Position numbers and translations under genes: made by a program. A stretch of DNA of 64,000 nucleotides from assembly GCF_024494385.1 (NCBI RefSeq), contig NZ_JAEVLT010000013.1, forward strand, positions 1 to 64,000, read 5' to 3'. The notes under the pieces were generated by a model. It was not told the origin of the DNA and did not search any database. It worked only from the letters and a program-made list of their open reading frames with translations. Shown here piece after piece: positions 16,789 to 25,822 of this stretch; within the stretch, counting starts at the first letter, position 1; the number at the start of each line of letters is the position of its first letter. Source of the stretch: Bacillus sp. EB600. Lineage in GTDB: Bacteria > Bacillota > Bacilli > Bacillales > Cytobacillaceae.

Positions 16789-18849
16789 TTATGAAAAACG
16801 GTGCCTCTCTATGTATGGCAAACTATTTTCTTCCATCCAATATGCTTCTCTTATATTGATTTGCGTCCGAAGCTTTCGGGCTACATCAATCGTGATGTTT
16901 CCTTTCTCATACAAATTTTGAACTTCATCCCTTTCTACTTGAAACGCTTTGTCTTGGAGCTCTCGTTTTAAACGGCTGAAAACTTTTGTGCCCTTTGTAT
17001 TTTTCACGAGCTTGATCCCTGTAATCAGCTTATTATATTCCCCAATTACTAGATAAGAAATATGCTTATTGGTAGGCACTATTCCACCTTTCAATACTTT
17101 TATTGCTGCTTCCGCCATTTCTATTTTTAGCTGGATTAGCTTTTTCTGTTTAATCCGCCTTTTTTTGCGTAATTCCTGTTTATTCGGATTAAAGATCTGG
17201 GTTGTTCGCAGCATACTCCTTTTAAACAATGTCCAGATAACCATACCTCGATATCTCATTTGGTTCGTAACAGCTATTTCCATCCGACGAATATATTCTA
17301 GCGCAAGATAGGCGATTTCCCGCTCAATCCGTTTTTCTTTTATTAAATAGGTGATATATTGAGACTCCGCCTCAAGGGCCTTCAACCGAATTTCCGTTTC
17401 TTCTTTCTTTAACCGGTGTGAATCCTGTTCATTCCCTTTATATCTAGCTTGATTAATCCTGTGGTTATAGGTTGAGATAACAGACAAAGCTGCTTCGCGA
17501 TTATTCTCATTCATTACCTCCCGAATTGCCCAAATGGCTGCTTCCTGAGATCTGTTATAGGCTGTCTTTTCCATTTCTTCTTTGTTATTTTCAACCCCTA
17601 CAACATTTGGTTTAGCAATAATCGGCAAAAAAATACTCGCCCCGGCTAGGGTAACTAAAATAATCCCTGCCGCTATAAAAATAATTAAGGGCCGTTCTGG
17701 AAAAGGATCTCCATTAGCGAGCACAAATGGAATAGAAAACGCTCCAGCCAATGTTACAGCCCCTCTTACCCCAGATAGCGTTGTAATCCCGATCTCCCTC
17801 AAACTTGGCTTTGTGAATTTATTAAGCTTCAACTTCCAACTACTCCACCATGTTATCGAAATCCATACAAAGCGAAGCAAAAGCAGAGCAGAAGTTATCA
17901 ACAGAATATACATGGTCACTTCAAGATTATTAAATAAAGGGTCCTTAAAGATTTGACTAAGCACCCTTGGAATTTGTAATCCGAGCACCACAAATACTAA
18001 TCCATTCAAAATGTATAAAATCACAGACCAGGTATTTTTTGAGACAATTTCTAGATTGCCGGTGGGTCTCTGTTTATGATCCTGTCCGATTGAATGGACA
18101 ATACCAGCGGCGACAACAGCCAAAATCCCGGATAGATGAAAATGCTCAATAAGTAAAAAGATTACGAACGGAGTAAGAATCTGAATGACCATATGAATGG
18201 TTACATCTTCAATCCCAAGCCGGCGTATAAACACTCTAAATCGAATAATAATGAAGGCAACAATCGCCCCACCAATAAAACCTCCAATCGCAATGGCTAA
18301 AAAGCTTAAGCTTGCTTCAGTTAACGAAAAAGCACCTGTTACTGTCGCAGCAACCGCAAAATTAAACGCCACTAGACCAGATGCATCATTCATTAGTCCT
18401 TCGCCTTCAAGCAAGTGCATAATATCTTTCGGCATATTTACTCTGCTTGATATGGCGCTAACAGCGACAACATCCGTTGGTGATAGAATAGCCGCCAAGG
18501 CAAATGCTGCTGGTAAAGGAATGGCTGGAATGATCCAATAGATGAAGTAACCAATCGTTATTACCGTAAGAAACACAAGCCCAAGTGCCAGCATTAAAAT
18601 TTGTTTTCGAAATTTCCATAATGCAGCTCTTGAAACATTTTTCCCATCATTAAAGAGTAAGGGCGCAATAAATAACACAAAAAACAACTCCGGCTCCATT
18701 TGGATTTGAATCCCTAATGGAAGAGCCGCTAGTGAAACTCCAAGTCCAATTTGAATAAGCGGCACCGGAATAAACGGTATAAAGTGATTAATGATGTTGG
18801 AAAGTCCAATAATTGCTAAAAGCAGCAATACAGCGAGAAATAACTCCAT
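16789..18849 (-). CDS. nhaK: CPA1 Na+(K+)/H+ antiporter NhaK-like
   Basis: Cation/proton antiporter of 686 residues in the cytoplasmic membrane, for pH and sodium/potassium homeostasis. The N-terminal ~410 residues form about twelve membrane segments with family motifs LFIAPLLFNDGKN, ALAAILSPTDVVAVSAI and LLEGEGLMNDASGLVAFNFA (ion-binding Asp pair region), and GVRGAVTLAGAFSIP. A long charged C-terminal cytosolic domain of about 260 residues follows, matching B. subtilis NhaK (YvgP) in length and layout. It stands alone, with ATG at 18849 behind AAAGGGGAA. Confidence 0.93.
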   Translation of the reverse strand: MELFLAVLLLLAIIGLSNIINHFIPFIPVPLIQIGLGVSLAALPLGIQIQMEPELFFVLFIAPLLFNDGKNVSRAALWKFRKQILMLALGLVFLTVITIGYFIYWIIPAIPLPAAFALAAILSPTDVVAVSAISSRVNMPKDIMHLLEGEGLMNDASGLVAFNFAVAATVTGAFSLTEASLSFLAIAIGGFIGGAIVAFIIIRFRVFIRRLGIEDVTIHMVIQILTPFVIFLLIEHFHLSGILAVVAAGIVHSIGQDHKQRPTGNLEIVSKNTWSVILYILNGLVFVVLGLQIPRVLSQIFKDPLFNNLEVTMYILLITSALLLLRFVWISITWWSSWKLKLNKFTKPSLREIGITTLSGVRGAVTLAGAFSIPFVLANGDPFPERPLIIFIAAGIILVTLAGASIFLPIIAKPNVVGVENNKEEMEKTAYNRSQEAAIWAIREVMNENNREAALSVISTYNHRINQARYKGNEQDSHRLKKEETEIRLKALEAESQYITYLIKEKRIEREIAYLALEYIRRMEIAVTNQMRYRGMVIWTLFKRSMLRTTQIFNPNKQELRKKRRIKQKKLIQLKIEMAEAAIKVLKGGIVPTNKHISYLVIGEYNKLITGIKLVKNTKGTKVFSRLKRELQDKAFQVERDEVQNLYEKGNITIDVARKLRTQINIREAYWMEENSLPYIERHRFS

Positions 18850-18933
18850 TCATTCACATTCCCCTTTTGTTTCTTTTCTATTATAGTATCCTATTCAATC
18901 GCTAATTTTAAATGGAGTGCTGAAAATGTATAA

Positions 18934-18964
18934 ATAAATCCCCCTCGCTTGACGAGGGGGATTT
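18934..18964 (-). terminator. terminator of glucosidase operon
   Basis: CCCCCTCG (18940-18947) pairs with CGAGGGGG (18953-18960), extended by AAAT/ATTT arms. It sits directly after the glucosidase stop. Plus-strand reading also gives a T run, so it may end nhaK-side antisense transcripts as well. Confidence 0.9.
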
Positions 18965-20635
18965 TTACTCGAGGATATAGACCCTTGTTTCATAGGGCTT
19001 AAGGGTAAAATTTTCCCGTAATTTTTGATCGTTCAGGTCATAGTTATTTAAGACAAGCTGAGAAGTAGAATAGGCTAAGCTAGACGGGACCTTAAACCGG
19101 CTGGATTTTTCACTGAAATTATTGATTACAATCGCTTTCTGTTTGCCTAAACTTCGTGTGTAAACAAACAATCTCGGGTGATTGGCTGCTATCAATTCAA
19201 ACGTGCCATAGACAAACACTCGATTTTCTTTTCTTAGCCGAATTAATTTTTTATAAAAGGTTAAAATAGAATCGGGGTCGTTTAATTGACTCACAACGTT
19301 GATCTTTCGATAATTTGGATTTACTCCGAGCCATGTTTGATCGGCTGTTGTAAATCCCCCCATGTTTGTTGCATCCCATTGCATCGGAGTACGGGCATTA
19401 TCCCTTCCCCGCTTCCAAACTGCCTTCATAATCTCATCTTTGGAGTGGCCTTTTGCCAATTGAGCTTTGTAATAGTTGATCATTTCAACATCTTTATAAT
19501 CCTCAATTGATGGGAACTGGACATTGGTCATCCCAATTTCCTGACCCTGATAAATAAACGGGGTGCCCTTCATTAAGAAATATAAGGCTCCCAGCATCTT
19601 GGCAGACTCTTTCCAAAGTTCCCTGTCATTTCCCCAAGTGGAGACCCGGCGCGGCTGATCGTGATTTTCAATAAATAAAGCATTCCAGCCTCTGCCTTCC
19701 AAGCCCGTCTGCCACTTGGCCAAAACCTTTTTTAAACCGCGGACATCGACAGTGCCCTCCGAATTCTTATCCCAGAGACCTAGAAATTCAAACTGAAAGA
19801 TCATATTGAAATAGCCATTTTCTTCCCCAACCCACCGATCAGCATCATTGATGCTTACGCCGTTGGCCTCCCCCACCGTCATAATGTCGTAGTTTTTAAA
19901 TGTTTTTGCAGTGAGTTCAGCAAGATACTCATCAATTCCTTCAACATTCATCATGTAGGAATAACACGGAACACAATCCAACTGCTCAGGATTAGGCATA
20001 TCGGGGAAGCCCGGCTTTTTTTTAATATGGGAAATAGCATCTATCCGAAAACCATCAATTCCTTTTTCCAGCCACCAGTTTACCATGTTATATAATGTAC
20101 TTCTTACCTCAGGGTTTTCCCAATTCAAATCAGGCTGGCGTTCTGAAAATAGATGCAGAAAATATTGGTCTGTTTGTTCGTCATATTTCCAAGCTGGTCC
20201 ACTGAAAATGGATTCCCAATTATTCGGTTCTCGGTTCTGTTTGCCGTCCCTCCAAATGTACCAATCCCGTTTCGGATTTACTTTTGCGGAACGAGACTCA
20301 ACAAACCAAGGGTGTTTATCACTTGTATGATTAAGGACTAAGTCCAAAATCAATTTCATGCCGTGCTGGTGCACTTGCTCCAACAGCTCATTAAAATCAG
20401 CCATGGTACCAAATTCTTCCATAATAGCTTGGTAATCAGAAATATCATAGCCATTATCATCATTTGGGGATTTGTACATCGGTGACAGCCAGATGACATC
20501 AATTCCTAAATTTTTTAGATAAGTTAATTTGGAGGTAACACCTTTTAAATCACCAATTCCATCCCCGTTGCTGTCCATGAAGCTTCGGGGATATACCTGG
20601 TAAACGACGCTTTCTTTCCACCATTTTTTCGTCAT
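18965..20635 (-). CDS. malL: oligo-1,6-glucosidase (GH13 alpha-glucosidase)
   Basis: Cytosolic alpha-glucosidase of the GH13 family hydrolysing isomaltose-type or related short alpha-glucosides. The 556-residue protein begins with the usual WWKESVVYQVYPRSFMDSNG. Catalytic residues are visible: nucleophile Asp in GFRIDAISH (about 199), acid/base Glu in VGEANG (about 255) and the transition-state Asp in FIENHDQPR (about 329). The calcium-loop-like DSNGDGIGD is also present. It lies 13 bases after the MerR-type regulator with GAGGGG before ATG, so the two form an operon. Whether the true substrate is isomaltose, trehalose-6-P or sucrose-type sugars is uncertain; the sequence pattern favours oligo-1,6-glucosidase. 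Confidence 0.92.
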   Translation of the reverse strand: MTKKWWKESVVYQVYPRSFMDSNGDGIGDLKGVTSKLTYLKNLGIDVIWLSPMYKSPNDDNGYDISDYQAIMEEFGTMADFNELLEQVHQHGMKLILDLVLNHTSDKHPWFVESRSAKVNPKRDWYIWRDGKQNREPNNWESIFSGPAWKYDEQTDQYFLHLFSERQPDLNWENPEVRSTLYNMVNWWLEKGIDGFRIDAISHIKKKPGFPDMPNPEQLDCVPCYSYMMNVEGIDEYLAELTAKTFKNYDIMTVGEANGVSINDADRWVGEENGYFNMIFQFEFLGLWDKNSEGTVDVRGLKKVLAKWQTGLEGRGWNALFIENHDQPRRVSTWGNDRELWKESAKMLGALYFLMKGTPFIYQGQEIGMTNVQFPSIEDYKDVEMINYYKAQLAKGHSKDEIMKAVWKRGRDNARTPMQWDATNMGGFTTADQTWLGVNPNYRKINVVSQLNDPDSILTFYKKLIRLRKENRVFVYGTFELIAANHPRLFVYTRSLGKQKAIVINNFSEKSSRFKVPSSLAYSTSQLVLNNYDLNDQKLRENFTLKPYETRVYILE

Positions 20636-20648
20636 TTAAGCCCCTCTT

Positions 20649-21413
20649 TTATGATTTGATGCCAGTGAAGATCCGGATCGCGTCTCGTAGAAATTCAGCA
20701 GTTCCCGGCTGATCTTTATCGTAATAGGATTTGAACCTTTCATCAGCGACATACATCTCTGCAAGACCTGCGTGTGCTTCCTTGCTGTATTCACTCCAAT
20801 AAAAGGTCAGCCATTGCTTGTGCAATTCTGCTGCTTTTTGAGCTAACTTACCTGCCGGATCACTGGTTGCGAAGGCTTGAGCCAATGTTTCCCTTACCTG
20901 CATCTCCAATTCTTTAACTTCATTATATTCTTTTTCAGTCATATTCATTAGTTTCGCATTGGATTTATCAACTGTTTCGCTGCCATATTTTTCACGGGCT
21001 TCCTTGCCAAATTTTTGTTCATTGTCAGCGATCATCTTTTTCTTAAAGCCGTCGAACTTTTCTTGATTTGACATATTCATTCTCCCTTCGGTAAAGGCAA
21101 TTGTTTTTTCTACATTCGCAATTAACAAGTCTAATTGTGCCCTTTTTTCAAGGAGTTTTTCACGATGTTCCCTTAGTGCAGCCTCTCCATTAAAGGAAGG
21201 ATTCATGATAATATCCTTGATGTGGTCTAAACTGACACCTAACTCTCTATAAAAAAGTATTTGCTGCAATCGATCTACTTCCTCTTGGCCATATATCCGA
21301 TATCCAGATGAATTCATTCTTGCCGGCTTAAGAATTCCTATCTCATCATAATACCGGAGCGTTCTGGTGCTCACTCCTGCTAATTTTGCTAACTTCTGCA
21401 CCGTGTATTCCAT
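20649..21413 (-). CDS. MerR-family regulator with TipAS-like domain (Mta-like)
   Basis: Transcriptional activator of 254 residues. The N-terminal MerR helix-turn-helix reads YTVQKLAKLAGVSTRTLRYY, followed by DEIGILKPARMNSSGYRIY, the wing, and a dimerisation helix to about residue 115. The C-terminal ~130 residues resemble the TipAS multidrug-recognition domain (KYGSETVDKSNAKLMNMTE, then HKQWLTFYWSEYSKEAHAGLAEMYVADERF split in the family pattern). Size and layout match B. subtilis Mta, a regulator of multidrug efflux. Here it is the first gene of an operon with an alpha-glucosidase. The promoter has a MerR-type 19-bp spacer with a dyad, so it is probably autoregulated. Confidence 0.9.
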   Translation of the reverse strand: MEYTVQKLAKLAGVSTRTLRYYDEIGILKPARMNSSGYRIYGQEEVDRLQQILFYRELGVSLDHIKDIIMNPSFNGEAALREHREKLLEKRAQLDLLIANVEKTIAFTEGRMNMSNQEKFDGFKKKMIADNEQKFGKEAREKYGSETVDKSNAKLMNMTEKEYNEVKELEMQVRETLAQAFATSDPAGKLAQKAAELHKQWLTFYWSEYSKEAHAGLAEMYVADERFKSYYDKDQPGTAEFLRDAIRIFTGIKS

Positions 21414-21433
21414 CTTGATAACCCCCTAAGAAA

Positions 21434-21464
21434 ACAATACACCTTTACGTAACGTGAAGGTCAA
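21434..21464 (-). promoter_or_regulatory. MerR-type promoter with 19-bp spacer and operator dyad
   Basis: On the minus strand TTGACC (21464-21459), a 19-base spacer and TATTGT (21439-21434) precede the regulator. The dyad ACCTTTACG (21441-21449) / CGTGAAGGT (21453-21461), 8 of 9 matched, fills the spacer. Over-long spacers twisted into register by the bound regulator are the hallmark of MerR-family promoters. Confidence 0.82.
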
Positions 21465-21637
21465 TCACTATTTTATAGTTTATTCAAAATTTATTTGAAG
21501 AAAGCGAAACTATTTTTTTAAAAATGAGGAAGCTAGTAATCTTCCAAAAATCCTATTTCATTTTTTCAAAAAATGGTAAAATATACTATGAAATCCCACA
21601 ACTTTTTCCATCCACAATTAAGGAGGGAATGTAAATT

Positions 21638-22855
21638 TTGTTTAGACGACCTTTAAGCCTCCTGAGTTTAACCAGGGCTTTAATGTTTATTTTATTAGGA
21701 TCTATTTATTATTTCATAATTGATGACAGTGAGCTTTGGCGCCGAATCTTTGTCATTACGGCAACGATTCTATTTATTGGGAACCACATACTTTCTTTTT
21801 CTGTCCAACTTAAAGCCTATCAAACATGGTTCATTGCCCTTGATTTAGGGTTAACTGCCTGCTTTGGCTTCTTCTTTGCCGGCCAATCGAATTTGTACTT
21901 AATCATGTTTGGAATACTGGCCGTTAGTTTATTTATTATGACGGATAAAAGAAAGGTCCTATATTCCTACATCCTTTTGTTTTTTCTGCTTTGGGGCTCC
22001 ATTTTATATTTCACTTTTATTAAAACAAATCAATTTAATTTTGCCGATAACATGGTCAATTTTATGTTTATTGTTTTTTGCGCGGTTGTCGGCGGACTGA
22101 TCCACAGGCTCCAAGTAGCCCGGGAAAAGGCCGCTTACCAATACGAACTTCTAAGTAATTCCCATCAAGAACTGTCTGACGTACACGAACAGCTCAGATC
22201 CTATTCAAAACAAGTGGAGGAATTAACCGTCATCCGTGAACGAAACCAAATAGCCAGAGAAATTCATGATACGGTCGGTCATAAAATGACAGCTTTGATT
22301 GTGCAACTGCAAGTAGCCCGGGAATTGATGCCGCTCGATTTAGAGAAAAGTAAGGAAACCATTAAAAATTGCGAGGGACTGACCAGAGCTGCCTTAGGCG
22401 ATATTCGGACCTCTGTCAGGGCATTGCGTGAGGATGACGGTGTCAGCACTACCTTTTTAACAACACTCCAAACTTTACTAAAAGAGTTTTCACAAATGAC
22501 AGAGCTTGAGGTGTCTTTAGAAATAGCCGGGGACCCCATTAATACTCCGACTTCCATCCAGCCCGCCATTATCCGTGTCATTCAAGAGTCGCTTACCAAT
22601 TCTAAAAAGCATGGAAATGCGACCAAATGCCATGTCAGCATTAATTGCCAGCCCGATTTTATCCAATTGGCTATTGATGATAACGGAACCGGAGTTACAC
22701 AGGTACAGCCAAGTTTTGGGCTTATCAATATGCGCGAACGCGTAATAGAGCATGGGGGATCTATCCAATATGAAAGTAATGCCGGTCAAGGTTTTCGCGT
22801 AAATGTGGGGTTTCCATTAAAGCAATTTCGCTGGAGTATGAGGGGGACACAATGA
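21638..22855 (+). CDS. lnrJ: sensor histidine kinase LnrJ-like
   Basis: Membrane sensor kinase of 405 residues, HisKA_3 (NarL/LiaS) type. Five or six hydrophobic segments fill residues 10-155 with little extracellular sequence, a short coiled-coil (160-200) follows, then the phosphoacceptor His210 in EIHDTVGHKM and an ATPase domain with IDDNGTGV and SFGLINMRER. The order kinase, regulator, ABC ATPase, two ABC permeases and the lengths of all five match B. subtilis lnrJKLMN (yfiJKLMN), which senses and resists linearmycins and other polyene-like agents. The start is TTG at 21638 behind AGGAGG. Its stop overlaps the regulator's ATG (ATGA). Confidence 0.9.
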   Translation: MFRRPLSLLSLTRALMFILLGSIYYFIIDDSELWRRIFVITATILFIGNHILSFSVQLKAYQTWFIALDLGLTACFGFFFAGQSNLYLIMFGILAVSLFIMTDKRKVLYSYILLFFLLWGSILYFTFIKTNQFNFADNMVNFMFIVFCAVVGGLIHRLQVAREKAAYQYELLSNSHQELSDVHEQLRSYSKQVEELTVIRERNQIAREIHDTVGHKMTALIVQLQVARELMPLDLEKSKETIKNCEGLTRAALGDIRTSVRALREDDGVSTTFLTTLQTLLKEFSQMTELEVSLEIAGDPINTPTSIQPAIIRVIQESLTNSKKHGNATKCHVSINCQPDFIQLAIDDNGTGVTQVQPSFGLINMRERVIEHGGSIQYESNAGQGFRVNVGFPLKQFRWSMRGTQ

Positions 22856-23523
22856 TTAATATTCTTATCGCAGATGATTAAGAACTAATGAGAGACGGAT
22901 TGGCAACGATTTTAAACCTACGGCCGGAAATCAATGTGGTCGGAACGGCAAAGGACGGAAAAGAAGCTTTTGAAATGGCCAAAGAACTGGGGACCGATAT
23001 TGTCTTAATGGATATTCGCATGCCAAATACAAATGGAGTAGAGGGCACAAAGCTGATCCGCGAACAGCTGCCGAATGTAAAGGTGTTAATGTTAACGACG
23101 TTTAAAGATAGCGAGCTTATTTTTGAAGCATTGAAGGAAGGGGCCAGTGGTTACCTCCTCAAGGATATGGCCACTGATACCATTGTCCAAGCGATCATGA
23201 CGGTTCACTCCGGTGGAATGGTTTTACCTCCTGATTTAACAACACAAGTGTTAAGAGAGTTAAAAAGGACACACGTACCGGAATCTCCAAAGAATTTCGA
23301 TCAACCTCCATCCAGCTTCAAGGAATTAACCGAACGGGAGTTAGAAGTTTTAGTGCAATTAGGTCATGGATGCAGCAATAAAGAAATTGCCGATAAACTT
23401 TTTATTACCGAAGGAACGGTAAAAAATCATGTATCCAACATCATTAGCAAATTAGAACTAAGAGACCGCACGCAGGCAGCAATCTTCGCCGTCCGATATG
23501 GAATCACCACTTTTGAGACATGA
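22852..23523 (+). pseudogene. lnrK: response regulator LnrK-like with in-frame stop at codon 10
   Basis: The reading frame starts at ATG 22852, overlapping the kinase stop, and encodes MINILIADD before TAA at 22879-22881; the frame then continues unbroken as ELMRDGLATIL and on to the end. In relatives the tenth residue is usually Gln (CAA), so one C-to-T change explains it. The rest is intact: phosphoacceptor Asp54 in VLMDIRMPN, a LuxR-type helix-turn-helix (LTERELEVLVQLGHGCSNKEIA). Re-initiation at ATG 22888 would yield 211 residues lacking the acidic Asp8/Asp9 pair needed for phosphorylation. Either the system is unresponsive, readthrough occurs, or the base is a sequence error. Confidence 0.85.
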
Positions 23524-23543
23524 CTTTTAGCACATTCATAGAT

Positions 23544-23579
23544 AACAGGACGACTAATAAATAGTCGTCCTGTTTTTTT
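23544..23579 (+). terminator. terminator between lnrJK and lnrLMN
   Basis: AACAGGACGACT (23544-23555) pairs perfectly with AGTCGTCCTGTT (23563-23574), followed by seven or so T. The transporter genes therefore need their own promoter. Confidence 0.92.
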
Positions 23580-23662
23580 AGATTCTATCGCAAGGTAGAT
23601 GGAAAAAACAGGGTTTCCTAATACAATAGGTATATAAATAAGTCGCAAGGAGCTGAGCAAAT

Positions 23663-24598
23663 ATGCTTGCTGTTAATAAAGTTAGAAAGAGCTTTGGAAA
23701 AACAGAGGTAGTGAAAGGAGTAACGTTTTCAGTTGAAAACGGGGAGGCCTTTGGTTTGCTAGGACCAAATGGTGCTGGAAAATCAACCATTATTTCAATG
23801 ATTTGCGGTCTCCTTCCATATAATGAGGGGGAAATTACTGTAGGTGGTTTTTCCGTAAATGATCATCCTTTGGAGATTAAAAGGAAAATTGGCGTCGTTC
23901 CACAGGATATCGCCTTATACCCAACCATGTCTGCACTCGATAATTTGCTCTTTTGGGGAAAAATGTACGGGTTATCCGGCAGGGATGTGCGGAAAAGGGC
24001 TGATGAAGTATTAGACTTTGTTGGGCTCAGTGATCGGGCAAAGGATAAGATTGAAACATTTTCTGGCGGCATGAAACGCCGAATTAATATTGGCGCAGCT
24101 TTAATGCATAAACCAGAATTATTAATCATGGATGAACCAACAGTCGGGATCGACCCTCAATCGAGAAATCATATTTTAGAGACGGTTAAAGAACTAAATA
24201 AAGAAGGATTGACAATTATCTATACGAGTCACTATATGGAAGAAGTTGAATTTTTATGTAAACGAATCGGAATCATTGATCACGGTGAAATGATTGCCGT
24301 TGGAACAAAGGAAGATTTATGTAATCGACTATCTGGCGGTACAATTGTAAAAATGGAGGTTAATGATTTCAAGCATAGCTTAATAGATGAATTGAATACA
24401 CTGTCAATTACGGAAAGTGTAATTGGTCATGAACAGGAAAAGAGCTTCGAAATTTTTGTGAGTTCAGGCACTCACGCTCTTGGTGAAATAGTTACTGCTG
24501 CTGTAAAAAACAATGTCAAGGTTTCCTCGATTCAAGTGCAGGAGCCTAACCTGGAATCATTGTTTTTACAATTAACTGGTCGTTCATTACGAGATTAG
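23663..24598 (+). CDS. lnrL: ABC transporter ATPase LnrL-like
   Basis: Nucleotide-binding subunit of an ABC-2 type exporter, 311 residues. Walker A GPNGAGKST (about 34-42), Q-loop VVPQDIALYP, signature FSGGMKRR, Walker B LLIMDEPTVGID and the switch His in YTSHYMEE are all intact; a ~90-residue C-terminal extension follows, as in drug-exporter ATPases. In B. subtilis the LnrLMN transporter protects against linearmycins. AAGGAGCTG precedes the ATG. It is followed 12 bases later by the first permease gene. A terminator lies upstream, so expression should come from a separate promoter in 23580-23650, normally activated by LnrK. Confidence 0.93.
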   Translation: MLAVNKVRKSFGKTEVVKGVTFSVENGEAFGLLGPNGAGKSTIISMICGLLPYNEGEITVGGFSVNDHPLEIKRKIGVVPQDIALYPTMSALDNLLFWGKMYGLSGRDVRKRADEVLDFVGLSDRAKDKIETFSGGMKRRINIGAALMHKPELLIMDEPTVGIDPQSRNHILETVKELNKEGLTIIYTSHYMEEVEFLCKRIGIIDHGEMIAVGTKEDLCNRLSGGTIVKMEVNDFKHSLIDELNTLSITESVIGHEQEKSFEIFVSSGTHALGEIVTAAVKNNVKVSSIQVQEPNLESLFLQLTGRSLRD

Positions 24599-24610
24599 GA
24601 GGGAATACAG

Positions 24611-25813
24611 ATGATGAAAAGTTTCATTATCGCTTGGAAGGATTTCAAGATACGTTTTACAGACCGAAAGGGATTTTTTCTGATGATCTTTTTCCCGATT
24701 ATCTTAACCGCAATTTTAGGCACTGCCTTGAGCGGTGTGATGGGAGAAGCAAGTCTGCCCAAAACAACTGTTGGTGTCGTTCAAACAGATACTGATCCCA
24801 TCGCGGCAATTTTAGTTAATGATGTGTTGTCAGGGAAAGATCTAAAAAAGCTTGTTGCTGTTAAAAAGGTTGATTCAGAAAAAGAACTTACAGCCTTGTT
24901 ACGAGATGAGAAGATAGATGTTGGCGTTGTGATTCCAAGCAATTGGAGCGGGAACCTGCAGGATGGACAGTTAAAGCAAGCCAAGCTGTTGACTGATCCT
25001 GGCAAGGAATTGAAGGGCAATATCATCGAAACAGTGTTACAAACGTTTGTAAACCAAGTTATTACCACTTCTTCTTCGACAAAAACAGTGCTAACAAATT
25101 CAGCTCAAACGTTAGCACCTAATGATATCAAAAACCTAGCTAGGCAATTATCAACTTCACTTGAAAAGTTAGCAAAACATAATCAAGGCTTTGTTCAAGA
25201 AGGATCAATTGGAAAAAAACAAGTCAGTGGGATGCAGTACTATGCAGCGGCAATGGCAGCGATGTTCCTCTTATTTAATGTAGAAAATGGAGCAAAATCA
25301 TTTATCAATGAACGCGATACAGAAACATTGGCACGCTTAATGAGTACACCAACAAGCAAACTGGCAATTTTAGCAGGAAAATTTCTTGGTAATCTTTATT
25401 TCGTATTGGCACAGTTTAGTATTTTCCTAGCTGTCACGCATTTTCTTTTTCAGGTTAATTGGGGAGAAAATGTACTTCAAACGATGTTAATCGGATTTGC
25501 TTATTCGATTGCCGTTTCAGGGCTCGCGATGCTGTTTGCTGCGATCATAAAGAATATGAAAACAGCCGAGATGGTTGGAGGGTTGGGCGTGCAAATTTTC
25601 GCTATTCTCGGTGGCTCGATGATTCCTCTTACTATTTTTCCAAAAGCCATGCAGACGGTGGCCAATATTGCGCCAAACAAATGGGCGTTATCCAGCTTTA
25701 TCGATATTATGGCCGGTACCACATGGAACACGTTACTTATGCCGCTGATCGTTTTATTCATGATTGGCATTGTATCAATTACACTTGGAACATGGCGATT
25801 ACAGGTAAAATAG
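24611..25813 (+). CDS. lnrM: ABC-2 type permease LnrM-like
   Basis: Membrane subunit of the Lnr-type exporter, 400 residues. Layout of the ABC-2/YhgE-like permease family: one N-terminal hydrophobic segment (about 20-40), a large extracytoplasmic domain (about 45-210) and five or six C-terminal segments, including NERDTETLARLMSTPTS at the start of the conserved coupling region and GSMIPLTIFPKAMQ near the end. Partner of the ATPase 23663 and permease 25823, with which it would form a heterodimeric channel. Its start ATG-ATG follows AGGAGGG. Confidence 0.92.
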   Translation: MMKSFIIAWKDFKIRFTDRKGFFLMIFFPIILTAILGTALSGVMGEASLPKTTVGVVQTDTDPIAAILVNDVLSGKDLKKLVAVKKVDSEKELTALLRDEKIDVGVVIPSNWSGNLQDGQLKQAKLLTDPGKELKGNIIETVLQTFVNQVITTSSSTKTVLTNSAQTLAPNDIKNLARQLSTSLEKLAKHNQGFVQEGSIGKKQVSGMQYYAAAMAAMFLLFNVENGAKSFINERDTETLARLMSTPTSKLAILAGKFLGNLYFVLAQFSIFLAVTHFLFQVNWGENVLQTMLIGFAYSIAVSGLAMLFAAIIKNMKTAEMVGGLGVQIFAILGGSMIPLTIFPKAMQTVANIAPNKWALSSFIDIMAGTTWNTLLMPLIVLFMIGIVSITLGTWRLQVK

Positions 25814-25822
25814 GGGGCTATT

